NCBI GenBank assembly: GCA_013398955.1
Contig: VWPU01003052.1
Span: 62,001-126,000 of the forward strand
Source: Callaeas wilsoni
Taxonomy: Eukaryota; Chordata; Aves; Passeriformes; Callaeidae
Length of the DNA stretch: 64,000 nt
Direction of reading: 5' to 3'
A program made the position numbers and the translations under genes. A model generated the notes under the pieces. That model was given only the letters and a program-made list of their open reading frames with translations, was not told where the DNA came from and ran no database searches. Of the stretch, positions 52,301-61,878 are shown piece after piece. How positions within the stretch are numbered: the first letter of the stretch is position 1; each line of letters opens with the position of its first letter.

Positions 52301-52997
52301 CTTGCTTATACTTTCAATCTCCACTGTAGCGCATGTTTCAATTAAAAGTAAAATTACCACATTCTTTAGTTTGTGTAATTTTTTGATAGAATGGTACATT
52401 TATATGTTAATTTTGCGAAGATCAACTTTATTTATCTACAGGAAGCTATTCCAAGATTGTTGTACGTTTTCTTCACTTCTGAAATGTTATCACATTTAAT
52501 TGCCTGATCTTATTTGGGTTGCAATCATAGTCATTAATTAGCAGGAAGGTGAGGGACAGCATCATATCTAACTATCTGTTATGGCTGCTTTAATGAGGAA
52601 AATACCTGCCATCATTTTAAAGGCATCCTGTATACTTCACAAATACAGCTTGCTGTAGCATTCTCATTTAGACTGTGAACATCAAAGGAAATTGATGTCA
52701 GGTGTGAACAGAAGCTGTTGAATATATCTGTTGAGGAAGCTGAGTGGTATGTCTGGATGGGAGAGATGAAGGGCAGCTTAAAACATTAACAAAACTACAG
52801 GTAATTAGTGTAAACTTTCAAGGGTAAGGTATGCTTGAGGAATAAAAATGTTGTTTATAGCTATTCCCTGTAGTGCCACTATCGCTAAGGGTCTGTCAAT
52901 GTTTTCATTTATAAAGCTCTATTTTTATGGGATTGTGCACTAGTAATAAAAAATGTGCTTGGGGCTAGAAGTTGACAATTTAAAGAAAAATAAATTG
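46341..52997. other. Non-coding A+T-rich sequence
   Basis: No gene is supported. The minus frame at 46470-46856 (128 codons), the minus frame at 49354-49704 (116 codons) and small plus frames around 51050-51672 have no recognised domains. A 12-base A run lies at about 50567. No interspersed repeat was recognised. Confidence 0.5.
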
Positions 52998-53035
52998 GTT
53001 TTGTTGTGTTTTGTTTTTTTGTTTTTTTTTTTTTT
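52998..53035. repeat. T-rich low-complexity tract
   Basis: TTTTG units run into a 15-base T run and end in TTTAATTA. It is possibly the tail of a reverse-oriented retroposed element, but no body was identified. Confidence 0.8.
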
Positions 53036-53819
53036 AATTATATAATATAGGAATACTAGAAGTTTATCTGTTTTGAATGGTTATTTTCCTTTGTATAATT
53101 CAGCTGTTGGTTTAAGATCAAATTAATGAAATTTGGCAAGCAATTAGTTCTTGGTAGGAACTAATCAGTATTGGAATTCCTGGGAAAGAATAAGTAGAAC
53201 AAGATTATTTACACAATCACAGGCAAAATTATACCTTTAAAAGGGGATCATAAAGAATTCAAGGTATCTGCAGAATACATTGAATAAATATTTTCATTCC
53301 AAGGAAAGTGCTAGAGTACACAACCCGAAAAACAAGCTTTAAGAAGTGCCAAAATATAGACAAGTGTGGTCAGTTTGAAAGACGTAAGCTTACTGTGCCC
53401 TATCAGCCTTGCTGACTGGCTGCTAATGATGTTATAATTCATAAATAGAATACAGTAAGAACCTTCTTAGGCTGCTGATATTCTACATGTTTAAGAGAGA
53501 CACAAAACAATTTCCTGGGGAAAAAAAAAGCCTTTTGACTCTTACCATACAATTATAGCTAAATTTTGTTTCACTTTTCTTTCATATTGGACTCTTTTTA
53601 CTGTATAGAGCACTTTCTTTCCTCATCATATTAGAACAATCAGAGTAGTGAAATGATGGTTGTACATCTGGGAAAAGGGTTCTTATAAATGGAAGTTTAA
53701 GGGCCAAAGATGTCATAGGTCACATGAGTGTATATCTAGAATAATATATACTGACCATACAAGTTTCTTCACCTTCCAAGATCTCTGATTGCTTTAGGAG
53801 AAAATTCAAGTATCATTAC
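53036..53819. other. Non-coding A+T-rich sequence
   Basis: Nothing gene-like or repeat-like was recognised apart from a 9-base A run at about 53521. Confidence 0.5.
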
Positions 53820-53945
53820 CATATTATATGGATGAGGGAACCAAAGGCAAGTAAAGAGTTGGCTTAAATGCCTCTCAGTAGAGTAAGCTAACAAGCGACT
53901 GAAAAGCAAGTCTCTTGAAACACTATCCTAGTGCTTTACTCACTG
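53820..53945 (-). mobile_element. MIR-like core-SINE remnant, antisense orientation
   Basis: Read on the plus strand, the block begins ATGGATGAGGGAACCAAAGGCAAG (53829-53852), resembling the reverse complement of the MIR 3' segment ('acagatgaggaaactgaggca'). It continues through AAGAGTTGGCTTAAATGCC and ACAAGCGACTGAAAAGCAAG. It ends with CTAGTGCTTTACTCACTGTA (53929-53948), resembling the tRNA-derived A-box end in reverse complement. Order and spacing fit a nearly full-length, badly decayed SINE on the minus strand. Confidence 0.55.
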
Positions 53946-54128
53946 TATGAATTTGTCTCTGCTACCTTTTGAAGTCTTGGAAATTACTGGCGCAAACTCT
54001 ATCTCAAGGGTTGGCATATACTCCAAAATGAAACCCTTTAAGTTTTGTATCTATTTTAAGGTTTTCTATCAAATACTTAAAATAGAGCCTGGTTAAAAAT
54101 ATACGTGTTTGGATTTGATGTTTGATTT
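53946..54128. other. Non-coding sequence
   Basis: A short A+T-rich spacer with no feature seen. Confidence 0.5.
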
Positions 54129-54217
54129 TGGTTTTTCATTTTTTTGTTTTTTTTTTTTTTTTAATTGTGGAATCCATTGTTTCATATANAACACAATTTT
54201 TTATATATATATATATG
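54129..54217. repeat. T-rich tract and TA run containing one undetermined base
   Basis: A T-rich stretch with a 16-base T run (to about 54163) is followed by unique sequence with an N at 54189 and a TA dinucleotide run at about 54201-54215. The N is a base-calling or assembly uncertainty next to low-complexity sequence. Confidence 0.85.
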
Positions 54218-55710
54218 TGGTATGTTCTTCTGAAATATCATAGTTGCAAACTCACAGTGCATCACTGGGGAAGAAGTAACACTGCAGTCACAAATACCTG
54301 CTACAGCAGCTTTTGATAAGAGTAGACTTTTTATCATGAGAAAGTTCTACGTGGATGCACTATGTCCTAACCCTTGTAAGACCAGGATTTAACTTTAGTG
54401 ATGATTTCTACAGTTGCCATTTCTGTGGGAACACATTATTGCTTACCTGATACTTGACAACCAGTTTCTGGACCTGCAATCATTAATCCAATTTCGTGTG
54501 TTCAAAAGGCAGGATCATGGTCCTCTGACCCAATCATCTCCATAGCATAGGCTAGAAAATATCCTGAACATGGTTTTGTCTTTAGAAATGGAACATCTTT
54601 TAGAATCATCTGAACACAAGCCCCGAGTTTCTCTGTGTACTTTCATGACTTTTGAGAAAAGAGAGTGAAATTGTCCTTTTCACTTTATACCTCCAGAGTC
54701 CTTACAAGCCTATAGCTAGTGAAACTAAGATCCTTTTGTCTAACTAGAGATGCCTCTTTCAGGGAAACTGAGGGGGAATGGCCAATCTGGATTCTGATAC
54801 TAATTTTATAATAAAGACTGTCTGTGAATCAATATCTTCTGATCTTCATCATGCTCCTATATATTAGGTTTCTCTTTTTCCTCTCTCTTACACTCATCAT
54901 CCACTGCCCTTATATGAAAGGGCTGAATTCTGCCCTTAGATCCCTGACTTCAATTGAATTTCAGTTTAAAGGCTGAAGGAAAATTTGGCACAAAAAATCC
55001 CATATATTCACACTTTTTTTTTGAGAACATGAAGCTATGTTTGGGTGCAATAAACACCTGTCATCTTAAATAGTAAAGAATGTACTGCATTCTGCTTGTG
55101 TGGGGTCGGGGGGTTTTTCTTCAGGATAAAAGTGCTTTAATTTCTAGTTGAATGCAAAGACAGAGGAGGGACTAACATTTAAAAGAAGGTATTGTAAGGA
55201 GGACTACAAGTAAATCCAAATACAGTACCAAATATTCTATTTTATGCAAAAAGACACAAAACTGCTGTTTTAATTCAGATGACCTTGGCACAGCCAAGAT
55301 TTTTTTAAATAATGATGAGCCTAATATTGATATGGAGATGACAAAAACTGGTTTAGACAGTTCCCAGTACAGACAGCTAGTGATATCCTATGAAAAGCTT
55401 GAACAGAACTCTTTCTGCATTTCAACAATTACCTTTTTTCCTCTCCAAAGTTAAACAATAGATGAGACCTCCTAATGGCTTTCCATGTGTTCATCACAGT
55501 TACCTGCGTGAATTTGCAGTAATTAAGCAATCTGAAACACTGACTGACCCAGAGAGAAAGCTTTTCCGTAACAGTGGTGTCCTTGAAATGTCTTCATCAT
55601 CAAGCAATCTCTTCTCTTCATCTTAGTGAAAGCTAATGTCAGCACTACTGTGTAGCAACCCTTCCCCTATATAGCTATTGAAATCTTATGAAGATGTTTT
55701 TGTTCTATAT
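54218..55710. other. Non-coding A+T-rich sequence
   Basis: No gene or recognised repeat. A short GGGAAACTGAGGG string at about 54763 is reminiscent of a SINE core but too short to assign. Confidence 0.5.
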
Positions 55711-55774
55711 TAAATAAAAAAAAATAAAATAAATAAATAAAAAAATTTTTAAAAAAAAAAGAAAAGCGAAAAAT
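55711..55774. repeat. A-rich low-complexity tract
   Basis: AAAT/AAATA units and A runs up to ten bases are interrupted by TTTTT. The minus-strand open frame through it gives poly-phenylalanine and is an artefact. Confidence 0.8.
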
Positions 55775-58061
55775 CCCACTAGCCAAACGGTGTAGGCAGA
55801 GAAATGGCCCTGTGCAAATGCTTCTGCTATCAGGAAGGAGGGAAAGGGGGCTTGCTGGGGATAAAAATAGTCCTTTTTTTAAGGTCAAAAATATAATTAG
55901 CATTTGAAAAGATGTGAAGATGCACTACCTCAGGGACCACAATGGCCAAATTTGTGCCATTTAATGTCAACAGCCATTGGAGTTGTGATAAAATTAATAG
56001 AGCCTTGTGTGATTGATAACATACCTCATCTGCCATTCCAGTAGAAAATCCCACAGGTTTAGCAGCAAGGAACAGTGTTTAGATCACTTTTGAAAGGAAG
56101 CTGCGTGCAAGATCTACTTATGATCTTTAATTAGCTTATGAAATCTGTGACGACCTTCCCCACTACCAGTACCAAAAAATAAAAATGTGTTGTTTAATTA
56201 TTAACTGTGGGAGGTGAGGTTAGTGTATCTCTTTAGCAATAGGACACTAGTTTTGATACTGAAGGTCGAGAGTGAAGAGAAAGGCAGACTTTCTACAGTG
56301 ATTTTTTAAATGGAAAAACAGTAATTTATGTGAGGGAAAGAAGGGTGATGGATGACCAACAGTGAGAGGAGTTCAACAATGACTTGAGGTCTGAAAGGAA
56401 GCCAGGTATTCTGTAAATACCGTACACTTTAACTAGGAATCAGTTGATTTTTCACTTATTGATAGACTGCACCCATTTTACTACCCTATTCTGAAAAAAT
56501 GTTTAAGTGTTTTGGCCCATGTGCCTTTCAAATTCACACTGATTAGTTGTGTTATGAATCAGAAATGAAAGATTTTGCTTAAGGATACCAAGTCACAAGC
56601 CTTGTAAGGGACCTATGTGTGATTCTGTTGAATTGAAAAGTCAGCCTGGTCATTAATGTATTGGCTTCAAATCTGTTTCATGTTTTTGGGACACTAGGGT
56701 TTTTTTACACTTTAAGAAACAGAGTTTTTTATTTGATTTAGGATCATATAGTGGTACAATTTTTAGATTTTTTTTTGGTGTGTCATTAATATTCCTTTGA
56801 CTTTTTTACAAGCTATAAATTACGTAAATTAGTACAATAAGTTAACAATTTGTCCTGCCTTTTAGCGAGTCATATGCTAGATATACATTTCTAGTAACAG
56901 TGTTTTTTATCATATTGGGAACTCTCAATGATTGACTGAAAAACAATGGATAAATACTTAGCTGAGTATAAGCCATGGGATGGAGACAGTGTTTTCATAT
57001 GTTTTCACTATTATTTTATGTTATTAAGGTTGTGATCTCAGTGAAAAGATTTCCAGTGTTTAGGGTTCTGTAAAATCTAACACATAAACTCAATATCTTA
57101 CCTCAGTGTGGAGAAGGAACAGGCTGCAACTCATCACAAATGAATTACTTTAGCGCTGATTTTTAGCCAAGACTTCTGCCATAAGTCCTAACATATTCCT
57201 CAATAGTAGCAATAAAACAAGTCTACCAGATCTGTCAAGAGTAGAGCTAGCCAGGGGAAATCACTGGGGCAAAAGGTGAACTGGTTAAACAAAAATTTAA
57301 TCTTTGATGAAAAATTTAATCAAAACTTAAATGCGAACAAAAAGGGTTATCCATCAATATCGCAAAACTTTGACTGCAGCAGTCACCTAATGCATTAAAT
57401 AAAGTGCTGAATCACTATGAATTGCCCCAGTGATGGTAACCATTCACCAGCTTCAGTGAGGAAAATACATGTCAGAGGAAAGGAGCCACAGTTATACTGT
57501 CCCCAGGTGTCATTACTCTTCCACTGCCTCTACTCTCTAAAAAATTGCGCAGAACCAATTGAAAAGTTCTTGAAACCCAATTACGTGCTCTGAATCAATA
57601 ATTCAATGTAGGAGGTCACTAGGCTAGAATTTCTGTTGGTAAATCTCTATCACTTGAGCATTTGGCAGTAGCACACTGTGTCTGACATCTGGCTTTCTGA
57701 CACATTGCACAGGCAGTAAAGGCATAGGAGAAACAGGTACAGACACATAATGACTAATAAAGGCCACAAAGCCTGAGACATAGTTTACTTCACACAATAT
57801 ACAAGTACCTTAGCTAAGAATTATCGTCACATGGAATACTTTTAATAAATAAATTCATTCAAGAATTTTAGCTGATGGGGGAAGCTTCCTGAGGAGTCTA
57901 ATGCTGTGATAACTTAATGGGACTATCCATATCCTAGCTGATAAATGCACAGCAATTCATGTCAAGATACAGGCACTCAGAAAAGCTGATGGACAGAATT
58001 ATACTTTAAATACCACTTACCTCCACAGGCTAACTAGTGTCAAAAAAGACTGACCTTGGAA
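55775..58061. other. Non-coding A+T-rich sequence
   Basis: Nothing supportable was seen. A short local duplication of AAAAATTTAATC occurs at 57291-57302 and 57310-57321. Confidence 0.5.
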
Positions 58062-58093
58062 ATTGAGTAACAATGACAGCATTGTTACTCAAT
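58062..58093. repeat. Perfect 14-bp inverted repeat with a 4-base loop
   Basis: 58062-58075 (ATTGAGTAACAATG) is exactly the reverse complement of 58080-58093, separated by ACAG. Pairing stops immediately outside (A against G). A perfect stem of this length around a tetraloop is unusual by chance. It may be a snap-back duplication made during replication repair or, less likely, the stem of a small structured RNA. It is too short for a typical miRNA precursor. Confidence 0.9.
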
Positions 58094-59584
58094 GTAAAAA
58101 AATGCATGTAATACCAAAACAAAAGAGTAAATTTGTTTACTTTATATACTTCAATGGATTGTTAAATGTTGTAAAGCACATTATTTTCCTTTTATAAAAC
58201 AGTCTGTAAAAGATGATGTTTTGAGACCACAGAGATTAAAACTCTATGCATATCCAGTAGCGCTTATAACTATGACAAGGGGCTGAAGGAAAGTCTATGA
58301 TTAAAATTGTCTCAAATTTCCCAGAGAACTTTATTTTAAACTGGTATGACTACGTCAGTGACTTGTTTGACCATGCCATTGACTTTTTTTAGCATAAACC
58401 ACTTGGGCTGAAAACTCTTCAAGGACAGATATCTTACTTCACCCTGCAATATTTTACAAATTTCAGCTGTGATGATTTGTTGACCAGATTATTTACAATA
58501 TTTCTGCTTAAAAAGCCCATTATTTTCAAGTTTTCAAAAAGCTGCCTGAAATCCAGTTCAGAGGAAAAGAGATGAATGGAGAGAAAAGGGTCAGGCTTGT
58601 TAGTTTATGATGCAGTTTTCTGAAGACCGTGTTCATACTGAGCAGCCTTTTTTCCTCACAGCTCTTAACTGCTGAGGGACTGTGTTGCACCTCTCACACA
58701 AGTACTTAGGAGTGCCCCAATATAAACCTGCAGCTCAGGGTGTGATTTCCCCATCAATTTTCTGTCCAAGAAAAACAATTTTTTTTTAAGGCAATGAGCA
58801 CCAGATTGGAAAGCAGGATTTTTCATTCATTGTTAGCATCTGAATTTGCTTGCAATACTGAAGGGTGAACAAGAAATGGTCAGTGCAGACGAAGTGCGTG
58901 AACTGCAGCAGGTGTTGACTGCACCATACTGAAAAATTCTAGCTGACCAAAATAAGTTATCTTACTGAAACGACTGGCTTTGTTCTGGAAATGTTGGCAG
59001 TTTAAATGCTTGAATTTGACAAGTATAGTTGTTGTTTTTTTAAAGGCATGGTCCATTTTATACATAATATCACAGTCATTTGAAAGATTCCTTGTGAAAC
59101 ATTTCCTTAACTGAACATTAAACCACCAAAATAAGCGTTTTTAAAGAACGTGTAGATTTTGCTGAAATTTTTGTTTGCTATGAAGAAAGGATTTTTGCCT
59201 TATTATGTCAAGTTTATTTCAAGATGTAATTGAGCAATACAAGTTCTGATGGATGTGGAACAACACACTTCCCGCTTTGTTCTCCTCCACACTGTGGTTC
59301 TGCTGGCACTTCCATTTTGCCAGCCATTTTCCCTCTGTCATCTAGTGGAAGTCTCACACACCATAAACCACCAACAGTACAGAAAATATTTGGGGTACTC
59401 GGTTTAGAACTATTAAAGAATTGAAACAGGAATAATGATTATTAAACAGCCCTGCTAAGTTATTGGCTGGTTTGTTTCTGAACAGGTTAAATTCATCTAG
59501 GATATTTTGTTTTGGTAATAAGAATCTCCATATTTCAAGTTCTGTTAAAGAATCTGTGCATTTGTTTCCCATTTAAATTCATTT
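58094..59584. other. Non-coding A+T-rich sequence
   Basis: No gene or recognised repeat. Open frames are at most 72 codons. Confidence 0.5.
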
Positions 59585-59606
59585 AAAAAAAAAAAAAAAA
59601 AAAAAA
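59585..59606 (+). repeat. 22-base A homopolymer
   Basis: A pure A run is followed by A-rich sequence with CAACAAAATCC and CCCCAACC motifs. It may be the tail of a retroposed copy in plus orientation. No clear gene body, pseudogene or target-site duplication was recognised on its 5' side. Confidence 0.9.
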
Positions 59607-59843
59607 CAGCAACAAAATCCAAACTGAAAACCCCAACCACTAGCACTGATTCTACTTAGTAATTAGATTCTTCATTGTTTAATGTAGACAGAACACCTAA
59701 AGGCCACAGAAAGGAACTACAATGAAGGGGAGGCCTGAAGGGTCTTAGAAGAAATTAAACCTGGTAGGGAAAAAAAGTGTAAAATTTTAGTATTTGCATC
59801 AGAAGATATATGAAAACTACTACAATAGCTAACTGTGCATTTG
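59607..59843. other. Non-coding sequence
   Basis: A short spacer between the A run and the LTR-like fragment. Nothing was recognised. Confidence 0.5.
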
Positions 59844-60075
59844 TGTGATGGGTTGACCCAGCAGGACACCAGCTGTCTGCCAAGTCACTCTGTCACTCCC
59901 CTCCTCAGCAGGGATGGGAGGGGAGAAAATGTGATGGAACAAAACTCACGGGTCAAGATAAAGGCAGTTTAACAAAGCAAAAGCTCCACATGGAAGCACA
60001 GGGAAACAAAAGATTTTTTGTCCTTCCTGTTCTGGGATCCAGCACAAGAGTTAGGAACAGCAATGGATATCCTTC
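59844..60075 (-). mobile_element. Endogenous retrovirus LTR fragment (avian ERVL-like)
   Basis: Starting at TGTGATGGGTTGACCCAGC (59844) the sequence resembles, from memory, the reverse complement of the 3' part of a common avian ERVL-type LTR. Landmarks are TTGACCCAGC, a CACTCCCCTCCTC block (59894), GGGATGGGAGGGGAGA (59911-59926), ACTCACGGGTCAAGATAAAG (59944-59963) and CAGTTTAACAAAGCAAAAGC (59966-59985). Similarity fades after about 60000, so the right boundary is approximate. Only the 3' portion is seen and no internal coding region is adjacent, so it is a decayed solo-LTR piece. The exact family name needs a library comparison. Confidence 0.65.
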
Positions 60076-61748
60076 TTGGCTTTATTCCTGGAGGCAGCAT
60101 GCCCATTTAGAATATGTCTCAGTTTTTTAGCCTTTTGTAGCCTCGCTTCTCCACTGAGCTCAGTCAATAGACCTGTAACCTCTCAAAAGAAAGTAAATAT
60201 ATTATTCCAAGTTGTTCTTCTTTCTATGCCTTCCAGGTTACCTTATTATTACATTTTGTGGTCCTGAAGTTGGACACAAGTTACCAGGTAGAGCTTTCAC
60301 TGGGGTCCTGCACTGTGCAATGTTTACAGTCTGCAACATTCTTGGGTTTCCTTTCTCATGTACTGCATTGAGCAACACTGCAATGGCAATATTTTCTGTT
60401 TGCTGCTATAGTTTGCAACACAAAAAATTTAGCTTTAGAAAAGTTAAAACTGCAGTTTGGATATACTGCTGACACCAGAATAAGATCATAAAAAGTACTT
60501 GTAAATTAGCCCTTATCTGATTTTACCTTCACTCATGAACCATAAGAAACTGACTTTATTTTTGTTTTGTTTCTGGTTGTGGACTTTTTTTTGAAGATTC
60601 CTTTTTATTTGAGTTCTCATTTTTACGTTTTTTTATGCTTTTGCTCCCGTTTTAAAACTGGAGGTGAATTTGATGTAATATTCTTGAATGAGGGGGAATT
60701 CATGAGATTTCCTTTCCATCCTTTATTTGAGAAATCTGTCATAGTCCAATGGGTGTCATTTCTAGATGTTTCCTCAGCTATATTTTGTTCAGTGTTTTCA
60801 CCTGGATGGAGAAAACAGTGCATATTTAAGGAAAAGGAGAAGAAATCATAATACTTTCTTTTGAACATAAGCCTCTGTTAATTCTGCAGGGAACTCACAC
60901 TTCCTTTTTTCATACTTTTCCTATGTATATGCTGCATTTCTTAGAATTGCATGTGGTTCTTTTTCAACACAAGGTTTTTCTTGAAGGATCTTATCACAGT
61001 AGAGTGATTCAGAAGAGCTGCTTAAATACCTACTTACGTGTGCACAAGCAAGTATTTCTCACAGAAGCCATTGGGGAATTCATAAGCTGAACAGGATATG
61101 CCTGCTACGGTTAATTGTTGCAAGCAGGACTATATTTAAAACAAAAATATTAAAACCACTTCAGTTTTGCAGTGATTGGATAGGAACACCTTAAAATTCA
61201 AACTTTAACATTACTTATATTACCTTTTAGATTTCAATCCTGTCCACAGTTTGGAGAAGATCAGTGCAGCTACCAATACACCAGTCAATAATATCTTCTG
61301 TTCGGGGTGCAAGGCATGACCAACATATCTCCACTTAGTAGCACCAGCCAGAACTGGTCAGACAAAGCAGTCTTAAAGGCAAAAGGCATTTTTATCACTA
61401 GCTGACAAGTATACTCAGATTATGGTGCAAGGGATGAGAGGATCTTTTCTGGCAAAAGAGGTCATTGTACCTGCTCAATCAGAAAACTTAGTTTTCAAAA
61501 ATTAAATTTCAGAAACTTTTTTCAGTTGGGGTTTTTTAAAATTTTCCTGTTCTCTCACTTCTCTCCAGTCACCAAGTTTGGTAAATTGAACTCCTAAATT
61601 CTGTACATACTCTGAACATAAGGAATCAAGTTCAACCCTGTGAGCTATATTATCTTCATGCTCAACTAGTCAGAGAAGTCAAATCGGTATTGATAATGTC
61701 ACTCTAACTGCTTTTACTTGGCCTGTATTGGGCTAAATACCAGCAGTT
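60076..61748. other. Non-coding sequence
   Basis: No gene supported. Small open frames (up to 94 codons at 60567-60851) occur on both strands and have no recognised domains. Confidence 0.5.
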
Positions 61749-61878
61749 GTAGGTAGGTAGGTAGGTAGGTAGGTAGGTAGGTAGGTAGGTAGGTAGGAAG
61801 GAAGGAAGGAAGGAAGGAAGGAAGGAAGGAAGGAAGGAAGGAAGGAAGGAAGGAAGGAAGGAAGGAAGGAAGGAAGGA
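61749..61878 (+). repeat. Compound tetranucleotide microsatellite (GTAG)n(GAAG)n
   Basis: About twelve GTAG copies (61749-61796) change directly into about twenty GAAG copies (61797-61878), with essentially no interruption. Units differ by one base (T to A), consistent with a substitution that spread by slippage. The 84-codon minus-strand frame across it (serine/proline/phenylalanine/leucine, then threonine/tyrosine/leucine/proline periodicity) is a repeat artefact. Confidence 0.96.

Noticed and set aside
59585..59606. A homopolymer as proof of a processed pseudogene
   Set aside because: No recognisable gene body upstream and no clear flanking target-site duplication.
61749..61878. Possible CRISPR-like array
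   Set aside because: The repeats are contiguous tetranucleotides without spacers, and the genome is vertebrate.
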